Assembly: GCF_029227915.1 (NCBI RefSeq)
Contig: NC_079876.1
Span: forward strand, 5,952,001 to 6,016,000
Reading direction: 5' to 3'
Length of the DNA: 64,000 nucleotides
Origin: Hydractinia symbiolongicarpus
Taxonomy: Eukaryota; Cnidaria; Hydrozoa; Anthoathecata; Hydractiniidae
Shown here: one piece after another, positions 45,959 through 59,000 of the stretch
How positions within the stretch are numbered: the first letter of the stretch is position 1
How the letters are laid out: each line of letters begins with the position of its first letter
Program-made: the position numbers and the translations under genes
Notes under the pieces: generated by a model
The model's input: only the letters and a program-made list of their open reading frames with translations
Database searches by the model: none
What the model was told of the DNA's origin: nothing

Positions 45959-46589
45959 CTTAACGCTTATTTGGTTTTCTATACTTTTTCCATTGTTGTT
46001 TTCTGGGACCGAAGTTGCTTACTTTTATAAAACAACTATCGCCTTCGAATATGAATAATTCGAATCTAAAATGTAAAAACAAAACTTTTGTTGTCGAGCG
46101 AGTATAAAAAGTTAGGGTTGTTGTGAGAAATATTTTTAAAAAGAAGAAAAACGTACGATGATATAAGGTCAAAAAGAGAACTGATTGGAGAAATCATTTC
46201 GTTCTCTTTGGGATGAAGCGAAGTTTAGTAATCGAAGCAAAAAACTGATTGGACTTTTATCCAGGGAACGCTAGCTACCGACCTACTGAGAAAGCGGAAG
46301 TTTAGAGTATCTGGTACAAAAATTAATTTAGGTGTCAAACGATTTTTTAGCCGTTTAACTTTTAGAGCTAAAATTTCCCTTAAATATTAAGTTCCTTGTG
46401 TTTTGAGCAATGAAATAATTTCTTTAAGCACTTTTTTGTAAGAATGTACTCTGGGTCAGAAGTTCAGAATATCCTAGGAATATGTCCAACCTTTGTCCAA
46501 CCTCGATTGTTTGTTTTAAACATAAAATTTACCAATAGCTTTAGCAACTTATAGCAAGCTTTATTTTATTAAGACATTATATATTTTCA
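45959..46589. repeat. Direct repeat (pseudo-LTR-like), copy 2
   Basis: Partner of 41920-42550; abuts the RT fragment with one base between. Confidence 0.95.
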
Positions 46590-47210
46590 GGCCATAGCCA
46601 TGCTAAGAATATATTAGGAACAACGAGGATAGTATTTGTCAAGAAAATTAGAGAACAGCGAGGCTGAAACGAATAAAAAACACTTTTCTTTTAAAATACA
46701 AGGTGTATATCCTATCCTTATAAACAGTAAAAAGTAATTTTTTTCGTTGTTAATGTTTTTAACGCTACGAAGTCGGTGATTCAGTGTTGATATCGTTATT
46801 ATAAATATAACACAATGTAAACAAACTTAAATCAATGTTTATATCTGTTACGTTATGATCGTTTGAAATATATTCGATTCTTAAATTCGAAAACACTGCA
46901 TTGTTATCACTCATGACACGCGCTGTTTTCTTGATACATACAAGTCAAAATAATTGAATTTCTTAATTATGAGTTTGGGTCTGTACGGCCAACTGTTTTT
47001 TTAATATTTTGGATTGGAATCTTACGATAGATATACAATATACCGAAATGATCCAAGCTTTTATGTTTCTCTTTGTGTTGTTAACTGTTGATTTACACAG
47101 ACTGCATAGATTGTCTCTGATTTGGTATGATGCATTGCAAACTCTTCATTGTGGAAATTCTGTGATAACCTTTTTGTATGACTTAAGGAAATATGTTGGG
47201 ATTTTTTTTC
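46590..47210. other. Intergenic region with a possible relic of the palindrome subrepeat
   Basis: 46995-47060 (ATTTTGGATTGGAAT... ATATACAATATACCGAAATG) loosely resembles subrepeat units of the palindrome arms (for example 4100-4160). No gene recognised. Confidence 0.4.
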
Positions 47211-47214
47211 ATGG

Positions 47215-47450
47215 CATTGCTGCATCGGTATATGTTGCATCGGTATATGTTTCAACAATGTATGTTGCATCGGTATATGTTGCTTGGATATATGTTGCTT
47301 GGATATATGTTGCTTGGATATATGTTGCTTGGATATATGTTGTTTAAATATATGTTGCTTGAATATATGTTGCTTGGATATATGTTGCTTGGATACATGT
47401 TGCTTGAATATAAGTTGTTTGGATATATGTTGCATTGGTATATCTTGCAT
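47215..47450. repeat. 15-bp minisatellite
   Basis: About 15 copies of GGATATATGTTGCTT and variants. The unit is a multiple of three, so several frames on both strands stay open; none is a gene. Confidence 0.92.
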
Positions 47451-49447
47451 TGCCATACTGCATCTTTATTAATACAAACTTCATAAAGCCTACATTGATA
47501 GCGTTACCAGTGTAACTCAAGCAATAAAAAAGTAGGTACTGAAAATATTGTGATGAGTAGCTATTTACTTCCAAAAATAAATAAGTCCAAACTGTAGAGG
47601 GATTTTGTACGCCAACCTCTCCAGGCCTTTTCTTTAATTTTTTTATATTTAATGTTTTTTTTACTTTTAATATCGCTTTCCTTGCGTAGACATTTTGTTA
47701 GTGCAGTTGATTTAGACATTATGTTTGTATTTAGGTTTAGATACTAACTACCAATTACAGTAAAATACCTCATGTTTAAGCGAATTGACAAAATGGCAAA
47801 AGTACAAAAAGGATCATAAAATATCGAAACATATCATTTAAAATTGAATGAAAAAGAAAAATTATCAACAAAAAAGGCATAGATTTAGATTATCTACGAA
47901 CACCTAGACGATACTTGCTACACATGGGTCGTAAATGCAAGTCTCAGAACATCCCTGTGTCACCCTCTCTTTTGAATAATAGTTTACTCCTTTCCCTTAA
48001 ACGTTACCATAAAAAAGCCTTTCATGCATTTCTCGTCTCCTTGGTTTACTATTCGTTCAGTCACATGAACTGTACGTCCATGATATTCACTGGATTGTAG
48101 AAAATAGAAATTTATTTTTGCAAATCTTTCATTTTTTCCTTTCATTGAACACAATCAGCAACCCTTTACAAATGGTTGTATTTCTTTTTCAGAAATTATT
48201 GGGATTAGCGTATCATCTTTTATGCTTTCTTCCACTCGTTTGTTAGAGAGGAAAAGAGAAAGAAGAAATTCTTGCGCATTGCGAAAATCCTTTTAAAAAC
48301 TTTTGAATGACACTTCAATGTTTAATTTAAACAGACGAATACATTTTAGAGTTTCGAGGAATTAAAAGCATACATTCCCTTTTATCTGTTTTTTTAGCTG
48401 AAGGAAAGAATATCACGGATGAAATGACCGATCCTTGGAAAGAAACCACGCTCACTTATGCGGAGGGCTGCTAGCCATGGATGGTTAAATATGGAGTAAA
48501 GCAAGGCGTCAAAACAAAATTAACAAAATATTTAAGCGCTTTACAACTGTAGAAATTGCGATAACATTTCGAATAAAAACGACCATGCTTAGAATTTTTT
48601 GTGGTGTTTGATAAAAAGCTGTAGGAGAGACGTAAAGCCTAGTGTGTTTAACCCAAATAATTATTTGTCTATTATGGAATTAAAATAAAAATTCAACCAA
48701 TAGAAGTACAGTTTTTTGCTTGTCTCAACGCTTAAGAAACATTTCTACACAAAGCAAACAGCCCCAACAGACGTTATATAACTGGTATCATTTTACTGGT
48801 TTGTCTATTTCTCAATACTAAAAAAATGTTATTGATGAAAATTGAATCAGGTATTAACCTGCGTAGCTACGTTGAAACATAGTTAGCCTCAATTTAATCA
48901 AAGAATTACTTCAATACCCATTATTTTGAAATCTGTAGTAAAAAAAGACGCTCTGTAGTCTCACTAACTATCCGTCATTAACATAGAAAATCAATCTTCA
49001 TCAGGGACGTTTAAAACGATTTCATTCAATTGAATCACCGTTAAGGAATTGATAAATTTGACAATCTCTTGTAAATATAGTACTTTGTTTGTATGTCCGA
49101 TCACTTATTTTTTTGGGGTACAATTTGTTTATGTTTGATAGAGCTTTAATAGGCCATCAAACTTGTCAATAGCCCTGATAAGAATGCATGAAAATTTTTT
49201 ACTTTCTTTTTTGTTCAGGTGCAGCATAATGTATGTTTTCGTGCATATTTACCATTTCTGTTGATTATAGTTAAGCATACATTCCTCCATGAGTTAAGAT
49301 AATAATTTCAGTTCTGTTACTTAAAGTTTTCTTCTTAAGCTTTTTTATAAATCTTAATAAAATTTTGCAGTAAACAATCTACAAAGGGTAGCACTGAACA
49401 TTGACGTCAAGACATAAAAAATGGCGAACTTAGACAGTTATTATTTA

Positions 49448-49800
49448 CTTTCCCTTTATTCTCTCACAGTTATTTCGCAATGTATGGTTGACAAGAATAC
49501 ACAAGTACTCTTTGTAGTCTTTTTATCCTGGATAATTGCAATACTCGAATACATCTGTTTAAACGTCATTCTTAGCAAATGAGATATTATTGTTAAGAAA
49601 ATGAAAAGGATTAACGAGAGTAGAGCTTTCCCTTTATTCTCTCACAGTTATTTCGAAATGTATGGTTGAAAATACACATGTACTCTTTGTAGTCTTTTTA
49701 TCCTGGATAATTGCAATACTCGAATACATCTGTTTAAACGTCATTCTTAGCAAATGAGATATTATTGTTAAGAAAATGAAAAGGATTAACGAGAGTAGAA
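49448..49800. repeat. Tandem duplication of about 178 bp, with a third partial copy downstream
   Basis: 49448-49625 and 49626-49800 are nearly identical (CTTTCCCTTTATTCTCTCAC start). A diverged third piece at 50395-50520 shares the ATTCTTAGCAAATGAGATAT and AGTATAATATTAATACCTCA segments. Confidence 0.9.
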
Positions 49801-49887
49801 TTTTTAAATATAGTGAAGCCCTGTGTAGTATAATATTAATACCTCACTGATTGAATTAGGGCATAGACCGGACAAAAATAAGATTTA

Positions 49888-50027
49888 TATGAAATCAATC
49901 TCGACCTCCGATCTCATTGTCTCTTTTTTAAAACGGGACAGCGAGACGAAATATTTTTTTCTTTCTTGCCGTCCCTTATATCAAAAAGAGAAAAAAGACC
50001 TGAGATCGAGGTTGATATGAAATATCA
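49888..50027. mobile_element. Small inverted-repeat (MITE-like) element
   Basis: The left end ATCAATCTCGACCTCCGATCTCA and the right end TGAGATCGAGGTTGATAT are imperfect reverse complements around about 100 bp. No coding capacity. Confidence 0.5.
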
Positions 50028-50895
50028 TTTGAATTTATAGTATAATCTTTAGAAAATGAATTGCCACCCGTAGTTATTTTTTTATCTCTCAAGATGATGA
50101 AAAGTCATGTAAATATTTCTAAGAAACAAACTGGTTTATTTACACGTTGTGTTTCATGTTAATGTTCTCCTCAAAATAAGTGGTTCACATGAAAAGATCG
50201 ATAAAGATCTATCAGACAGGATGACCTCATGCAGTGGCCAGTAATTAATTGCTTACTTTCATTTATAATTGCTTACTGACGAAAGAACATAAACTCATCT
50301 ATATCAATAAAAATACAAAACCATAAAGCAGACATAAGTTGTTTTGCAATTAACAAAGTTCTAAAGACAGCACTTAACAATAGTGATTGACGTCAAGACG
50401 CTATTCTTAGCAAATGAGATATTACTTTAATGCAAGGAAAATAAAAAGAATTGACGTAACTACGATTTTTATATTTAGTGAAGTCCTGTGCAGTATAATA
50501 TTAATACCTCACTTAATGAATTTTAAATTCATAGTATAATCTTCATACTTTAGTCTAAGCCAGTAGAAAATCCACGTGAATTTACCAGGCAAAAAATTTG
50601 CAGAAAATCTTCATTTGTGGCTTGTCGCAGCTACCATCTTTGTTGTGTAGATAAACAATGACCGGTAAAAAAAGTTATGACGTTAGTAACGATATTCCAT
50701 GACGGAAACTTTTTTAAACTTTTTTAACTGTTGTTGAAAAGTGGGAATAACATACGACGTTACTATAATAGATGCTCACATAGTTTTAGGTGAAATTGAA
50801 CTTACTGATTTCATTTAATCCAAAGGTTCAACAAAAAGTAATTTAATTTCTCTTACGGAACTTTCATGCAAACACAATAAACAAAGAAATCTTAT

Positions 50896-50990
50896 TGCGC
50901 ATGTGCAAAAGCATAAGAACTGTCGCACAATGCTACCGCGCATGCCTACGTAATTACAACTCTTATTTGTAAGCCTATAGCACATGCGCA
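50896..50990. promoter_or_regulatory. Cluster of NRF1-like sites, candidate promoter
   Basis: TGCGCATGTGCA (50896-50907), CGCGCATGCC (50937-50946) and GCACATGCGCA (50980-50990) resemble the NRF1 palindrome GCGCATGCGC and stand out in AT-rich DNA. They lie about 170 bp before a splice donor and upstream of the helicase-FN3-ankyrin gene. Confidence 0.5.
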
Positions 50991-50999
50991 GTTTTGACA

Positions 51000-51157
51000 A
51001 AACCTAGATGAAAAACTCATGCAAAACACGACGCCTTCTCATTGCGTTTTGAAATCTCGTAAAGGCTAGACACCTAAGAAGTTCAGTTTTAACAAAAACA
51101 GACGGAAGATTGAAAGATTGATTTAAATTGAAAGACGGTTTTACTGATTGTTGAAAG
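51000..51157 (+). other. Candidate noncoding first exon
   Basis: Follows the NRF1-like cluster and ends at a strong donor, GAAAG/GTAATGTAAG (51157/51158). The next plausible exon is at 53011. The start is unknown. Confidence 0.35.
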
Positions 51158-53024
51158 GTAATGTAAGTAAACAAAACATTTTTGATACTCTCTACTGTAC
51201 CACTCTATAAAAGAAACGGAAAAAGTTTGATGTTTCCCATTTCAAAGAAATAAGCGACATTTTGTTATTACACGCTTTTTACTTGTGTAAAAACTATACT
51301 TCATATTTCAAATGTAAATATTCGAAATACTTGAATACTTCTAAATAATTGAAATACTTTTAGTTGAAAATATTTGTGCTCGTAACTTGTTTTGAATCCT
51401 CATTCAAATGAAATATTTTTTCAACCTCAATTTCTAAATATTTACGTACGTAACACGGTCTAAAAAAATGTATAATACAATATGGTACTGTCTTCAAAAA
51501 AGTTTTAAAAGGTAACAAAATATTATTTCACAAAATGTTTATCAAGAATTTCGTTTTGTGTAATGTTTTATGTTACTTTGTTTTGTTTTCATCAATCACG
51601 AGAACTTCAATTGTTGTTGTAAAAGTTAAAAACAAAAGAGAAAAAGTTTAAAGACACAAGTTTCGAAATAAACTTACTATCCGATTTGCCTGACATTTTT
51701 AGCTTTAACACCTTGAAAACATATAATGTCCAACTTTTTAGCAGAATCACACTTGGGTTCCTATTAGCAAAAAAACCAAGACATGTCTTAATTTAGTTGG
51801 AATTAATATATTTAAAAACTTTGTTTTTAAATTATCCTGCTTATTTTGGCCACACTGCAATTTTCATGCAGCTGAGTTATATATGATTCAGTTTACATAG
51901 CTCATTGAGTAGGGTTGCAATTTTTTTTATCACAAAAACGAGGCTGGAAATGGCTAAATAATAACAAAGAATTAGGGAAAAGTTTAAACCGATATTTTTA
52001 TTATTCCGTTCTTCTAGGAAAAATATAAAAAAACATCGGAAAATATATACTATGGAGTATTGTTGGCAAATTATTTTTTTTGTATTTAGGAAACTTGTAG
52101 TCTTGTAAGTCTTGTTATAAATTAAACAATTCTCATTTTGAGCAACTAGAACGAATTTGGTTATTACTGCTTTTGTTGCATTACAAAAACAGAAATCGAC
52201 ACATTTGTTTTAGTTGCTTGTTTGTTGTAACTTTTAAGTAGCTAGTAAATATTTTTTGGTTAAACACCAAAAAAAACTGCTTTTTATCTAGAAAATGTTT
52301 TAAAAGCAACCTATATAAATAAAGTGTTCTAATTAAATTTTGCCGAGATATGAAAGTACAAAGTGCAAACGTCTTAAATGTCTCATGACATACTTTACAT
52401 AGTAAACAAATGTGTGAAAATATTTACATTTCAAACAAAAAAGTCAACAAACACATTTTGGTTGCTATGTAACTATAGTATGTGTAGACGTATAAACAGT
52501 TTGAAGTTTTCTTAATTTTTTTTAAAACTATTTATTAAAACAGTATTAGCAGTAACCATGGAGATATATAAAGACAAAGCGGCATAACGCGATAATTGCT
52601 ACTCAAAATCCCAATGGTTAAACAAAGAGAAGAGGGTGCGGTACTGGGTCCCTTATTTTTTTAAATACTTCCAACAAAATACCTAATCACTTATTATTTA
52701 TATTTTACAAGAGGAATCTCAACAATTATACCTTTAAAGAATTAAAAAAAATAATTAGCAGTTTCATAGAATTCTTCCAGAGTTATTATATCAATATGAT
52801 GTAACAAGACAATGTCACATGCTATATATTCTTAGTCAATAATTGCATTTTTATTGAATTGTGTCAGGCAAGTTTCTGTGCATTACAACTAGCCCATTTA
52901 ATTAAATTAACAACTAGTCTATCACATAAGAGCATATATATCTAAACCAGTTTAATTTGTATTTTTCTACTTATGATTTCAACTGTTCACATTGCTTTTC
53001 TCTTTTGTAGATCCTGTGAAAAAG

Positions 53025-56000
53025 ATGTCTGCTTGCAGGTAAATCACTAATATTTTGCTAAAATTCTTAATATTTTGAGCAATATTTTTATTCTGTTAAC
53101 ACTTTTTTTAAGTAACCGATTTATAATAACGCAAATACTAGGAACTTTAAAATAATTAGAAATTTTCACTAGCTTATTCATCCTCTGTGAAGAGCATGAG
53201 ATTAATGTACGTTATAATCGCACTTTCTTTGACAAAACTTTGACATTGACTTAACTGCAAATTCAAGTTGTCATATAATTTATGTATTTGATACGTTGAA
53301 TTTTAAATTGAAGAAATATAACCAGCACACTCAATCTATACATGGTAAATATACCTTTTATTGGACTGCATAAGCAACATTTGGTACTATAATCGAGGAA
53401 ATATCAAGAACCCTGGACAAGGTTGTTTCCTTAATAGATCCCATCGGGGTGGTAAAAAAAGTTTTTTATAAGAAAACGTGAACGAATTTAAGTCAATTTA
53501 TACTTTGTAACATTTAGCGCGTTAATCACACAATGTTATTAAAGAGGATAGGTAAATTTTGAGTCGTGTGGGTAGTTGCAACGGAGAGAATTGCTAAATT
53601 GAACATGTAATTTGTGCTCAAACATAGCTGAAAAAAAAAATAAAAAAATCACACATAGGTTAGCTAGCTACCCATGGAGATTGAAGCTAACATTAGCTAC
53701 AATGCACAAATAGCTAGCTGGCTATATTTTATGCCTAATAAAATGAGTATAAAGAGAAACAATGATAATGAAAAAGTATTTTGAACTTTAGGATATGGAC
53801 AGTAGTTACGCACGATGGCAACATTTGTTATGTATAAAATGTACATAAGCATGATAGCTTTTTTATTTCATAATATAACGCAGTAAAATAAAAAAGTGTG
53901 CTACGAAATAAAAAACTTTTTCACTTTTCGCACTTTTTTAAGGCAAAGAGAGCTTTAATTTTTTTCGTGTGTGTCGTGGATAACACTGTTCCAAAGTCAG
54001 CCGTTAAAATTATTTTAGCAAATCAAGTTGCGTCATTTTAATCACGTAATTTAAACAAAGTAAACCCGCGGTATTTTTACACGCGAAATGGCCAAACAAA
54101 ATTGCGGTGATGAACACATCCACTATGCCTGTCACACACACTTTCCATTATAATATAGATAAAATTACTAAGGATTTTTGGCATAATTTTTGATATTGCA
54201 ATAATTTTTGAAAAAGTAATCTTTGTTGAGGCTTATAACCAATTATACATTTAATTTTTAGTTTTTGGATGTATAAAGACAGAGGAAATATGATTGTTAA
54301 ATTTCTTAATGGAGGCTTCCAAAGGGTGCAAAGAATTAATATAAAACGGGAAGGAGATGATGCAATGATAGAATTGCAAGAAACAGATTACCATGAAGAA
54401 AGAAAAGACAATAAACTGGTATTGACGATGTACAGAGGAGCTATCCAATGTATTGCACAGCTTGCCATAGCACTGCTTGATATGGAAGGAAAGCAAAAAT
54501 TATTTGTAGTTGACAGTAAGTAATCAAATTAGAATTAAATTAGTGCTTTTTTAACATATGCACTTAACCCTTTCTTATCATTTCTGTCTTTAATATTTGT
54601 AGATGTCAAAATTGCCTGTGCTCACAAGTATACCAACAAAGAAAGTAAATTTTCCCTCCATACACATAATAGTGACAAAGTTGCAGCATATATTAAGTCA
54701 ATTATCAGCAAACCTCTTATCGAAACTAACATTCAGCTCTTCTGTTGTGGAGAAGTACATGAAAAAAGTAGAAGCGAATACTTAAAATTTTCAAGAAATT
54801 ATGTAAATGAAAACTGCACATCCAACAATGATTTTCTGAAAGAAGCTCTTCTATTTCCACCACCAATTGTAAATGAAGAGATTTCCAGCTTTGCATTTCG
54901 ACTAAAGTCAATTCTAAGCGAAATTGGTCACGTGTTTGTGATTTTCACACATTACAATACCATGGACAATCTAAGATTTTTGAATTTAAATACTGATGCT
55001 GATGATGCTCCAGAATTCAAACATAGAATTTTACTACTTCATCCAACTGGAAATACCTTCGTCAATATAAGATACACTGAATCTACCAGTGCGTCAATCG
55101 TTCAAGAAGAATTTCAAAAAGGTGAGGTAGATATCACACATTTGTTTGCAATCAATCGACAATTTATATCAGATAGTACATCCAGATTTATAAATGTCGT
55201 AGCTGCACCAAATTTTAAAAACATAGAGAACATTGACGTCTGTGCAAATTGTCAATTGTTAGATCAGTCTTTTTTCCCAGACAACACAGAGGTTCGAAAT
55301 TTCCTTCTTTTTCTTGGATTATCAAGACAGGATCTTGATCAGAAAAGCAAAGAGCAGTATATGAACATTGTAGGTCAAGCAATGTGTTTCATGGCTACCA
55401 TGGAGACTATAAACACTGTTCCAACAATCAAAGATGACATTCATGAGAAAGTAAGTACTGTCCTGTTGTCGTCAGAACAATTACATATTTTTTTTGACGA
55501 ATCTAAAAAGAAAATTATTGTTGGACCATTGGGAAGTGGTAAATCGCTTCTTGCTTTATCTCATCTAAAACATCTTTACTATTGTTGTGGAGGAAAATGT
55601 ATAATATATTATGTTATATGGAGTGACAAAACAATACTGCTGAAAGCTGTCGAAGAATTCGTCTCAAAATTTCAATGCAACAGAAATATCACTTTGAAAG
55701 TAATAAATATGATTGAATTGGCAAAAGAGCTCAATCTCTCTAAACTTCCAACAGTATCACAATTATTACTGTTGCTGCTAAGAAAACATGGTGCCATGCC
55801 TTTTCATTTTATAAGTGACGAAGTAGATGGTGAGATGTTTGACAATCAAGAAGCTTTATCGTTAAAGCAGATTTTAGAAAGGGAAGAAGCTTTACAAAAT
55901 TCTCTGATCGTGCTGTTTCTGCAGTCTTTGGAAAAGCACAGGAGATTGGTTAAATCTGGAAAATCAAAAGACCATGATAAATACAAATACGAAGAAACTG

Positions 56001-59000
56001 GTATGCGTGTGTTTCATCTCAATAAAGGAATGCGAACAACGAAGAAAATTTTTAACTTTTTAGTAGAATTTGAGAAGCGAATTTCCGGAATTGAATCAGT
56101 TATCAAACACCCTGTTAAAGGCAGTGCTTGTATAACATCAATCAAGAAATCTGCAGCGACAAGTTCTGTCAAAAAATTAACTCGTTTTAGTGTCCAAGAA
56201 GTCGAACGAAAACTTGAAGAAAGTAAAGAGAATTTTGAAAAAAAGCCAATGGATATAGAGGAAATTGCAGCTATCTCCAAATACCCAGATGTCTCTGATG
56301 ATATCAAAACCTTGACCAAAGTGAAATGCAACTCTGCGCAAGAAGTTGGACATAACATTGTAGGTACAAAGCCCATACTGATACATCTTAATTATGAAAA
56401 TGAAACAGAAGAAAAAAGTATTGTCATGTTAGCTCTCTCGTTGGAATACTACCTAGATCGTGTTAATATTAAACGTTTGTTTTTTCATAACACTGTGGAA
56501 CAAATGATCACGTTTCGAAGGGTTCTGGATTTAATTAGAAAAAAATATTTTGTTTATAACAAACAAACTGAATGGACCATCATCGACCACAACAACGAAG
56601 TTACCAATTTTCCAAAAAACAAAGGTTATGATCTAATAACTAATCTAGAAGGTAGTAGAGGAACAGAATTTTGTGAAACCGTATGCTGTATTGACGTAAA
56701 TGACACTATGTTGCGACACAAGACGTTAGAAGGAATGTCCAGAGTAACTGAACGCCTGATAATTGTTTCCACATGTAACATACAGTCTGCTACTACAAAT
56801 TCATCAACTGGACATATCATTAAAGATCTGTTACCAGAGTACCTGAATGAAGTTTCTGTTGAATGTTGCAGGAATTCGAACGAAAATTACATTGAAACGC
56901 AAGTTAATGACCAAAAATCAATAGGTTATGTGAACACAAATTCGCGCAGATATAAAGACCTCATGGAACGGATAAAGAAAATCGAATATGAAAAAGATGA
57001 GTCGGACAAGCCTGATTTTGCTCAAATCATACGTACAAGGTAGATATATCACATTTCTTAGTATACCAGAAAATTACCAGTTGCTATAACTATATATGAA
57101 AAATCGTAATTCTAGGAACTCTTTTTTAAAAGTTGTTCTATGTTTCCATATTGTAAACTATCATCATCAAACTACTTCCATCCTTCACAAAAAATATAAA
57201 CTTTTATACCTTTATAATTTCCAACCTTATTTACTAGCTTTCAACCACCAACAATTATCGCGAGCTGCATTTTTACAAACGACAATTCATGCACAATTAG
57301 TTGGAATGATGAAGGATATGGTTACGTAATTGAAATGGAAAACGAAAGATCACAATGGCAGAACGTAGAAGGTATGACCACACATGGTAGATGTGTTATC
57401 AATAATTTAGTTGTTGGAAAGACATACAAATTTCGTGTTGCAGCCAGTAATAACTTTGGTGAATCAGAAATTATATTATCCTATCCACATTCCGTTGTTA
57501 CTTTTCAAGGTAGGTTGTTCACACTAAACATTTGTATATCTTACGGAGCACTTTTCTTGTTCTTGTTAATATTATCAAAATACCATAATAGTCCATTTAA
57601 ATTGGTTGGTTGATTATAATTTGCAGTTTGTTTTGAGAAATCATTTTGTGTCTGTTACTGAATTTTATGTCTAATGAGAGAAACTGAATTTTAATATCCC
57701 TAAAGAAATCTTTGTTAATTGAGCTAAAAATGATCACAAATTTTGTCTGCTTTGGTGTACGAAGTTTTAAATTTATGGCCTTGGTAACCCATTAGACATT
57801 TATCATTTTCGTCTGTATTTCTTCTCTTATATTGAAACTCGTCTTTTGTTATCTTTTTAAAAAAAGAATTAAATATCCTTATTTCTTTCAACATTAAAAA
57901 AGGATTATAGTCAATTATTTTTAACATAAGGATCCGACCTCGTTCAGCAAGGGACCCGGCATAATATTTCTTAGCACGAGGAATTCGGAATTACGCTGGG
58001 TCTCAAACGATTTTTCTGCGGTCAGAATGACCGTCCTTTTTGATTTGTTAATTCTTTCGGGAAATCCTTTGTTTTGGCCTCACTCACCCAATCAAATATA
58101 GTTAATTCTTAAAGCATTTAAAGGACCTGTTAAAGTGCTCACATTCCGTATATCCCGCGCACATATTAAAAATCTGGCAAACGCGTTTTGTGCAACTTTG
58201 CTCCTTGGTTCAATATTATTTTTTGAAAAGTATATTACAAAGAAATATTTCAGCAAGACTCATTCTTGATGAAAACATGACCATGGCTGGAGAAGATAAA
58301 AATTCTTTAAGTATCTATATGTTCGAGCCTGTAAATTACATACATGCCGGAAAAATAGCCATTTTTGTTTTCCACCGCCATGAGCTCGACTTTGGTGTAA
58401 GTCACTAAAGCCGAAAACCAACAGCCGTTCCGTAGCCCCTTTAAGAGGGTTAGTCGTGACCACGCCGACAGTGTGCTGATTGGTTGATTGTAATTCGGGG
58501 TTTGCCATGAGGTGAATTAAAATTTTAGGGATTTGCGTTGACATTTGTTTGCGTTTCATCCATCATTTCAGAGAAACTGAATTTGATATCCTCAAAAAAC
58601 GCTTAGTTAACTAGGCTACGTTCCACGAGCCTTTTTTTTGTTTTTTGGCACATTTAGAGACGACGTGAAGAATTGATAATATACAGTAAAAATGCCCTGG
58701 GTACAAGGTTGGACAGTAAAAGATATAATATTTTAAAAAATTTAAATGATCGCGTGTCAGAGAAACATCTTTGAAGTATTCGTGCAGACGAAATCGAATA
58801 TATTGAGTACAGTAGTTCTATTTTTATCACTATATCATACTCAACCAAAACGAATATGTTTCATTCAGCAAATAATGTTGATAGGTCGTGTGAGGTGAGA
58901 GAAAATTCAATTTTGATAAAAACAGCAGCTAGTTTTTATTATACATTATTTTTTTCATGAGAAACCCGTTTACAAGTAACGGAGTATTTACTAAGAGCTG

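Larger units (their letters stand above)
41920..46589 (-). mobile_element. Penelope-like retroelement with long direct repeats
   Basis: Two 631-bp direct repeats, with only two mismatches seen (near their ends), bracket a 3.4-kb interior. The interior holds the C-terminal half of a Penelope-type reverse transcriptase on the minus strand directly beside the upstream repeat, two further minus-strand ORFs and small tandem repeats. Penelope-like elements are known for direct pseudo-LTRs formed by tandem partial copies, which fits. No GIY-YIG endonuclease was found inside. Minus-strand order: repeat, RT fragment, ORF A, ORF B, repeat. Near-identity of repeats suggests recent formation. Confidence 0.7.
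47451..50550. other. Long AT-rich intergenic region
   Basis: Contains the 178-bp tandem duplication and a small inverted-repeat element listed separately. A possible terminal exon at 48403-48473 (reading ...KNITDEMTDPWKETTLTYAEG then stop, after a TTTTTTTAG) has no recognisable partner exons. Confidence 0.45.

Noticed and set aside
41920-46589. LTR retrotransposon
   Set aside because: Direct repeats suggest LTRs, but the RT blocks are Penelope-type and no gag, protease, integrase, or TG...CA repeat ends were seen.
47009-47574. Several open frames on both strands with CCLDI or KQHIS repeats
   Set aside because: Caused by a 15-bp minisatellite.
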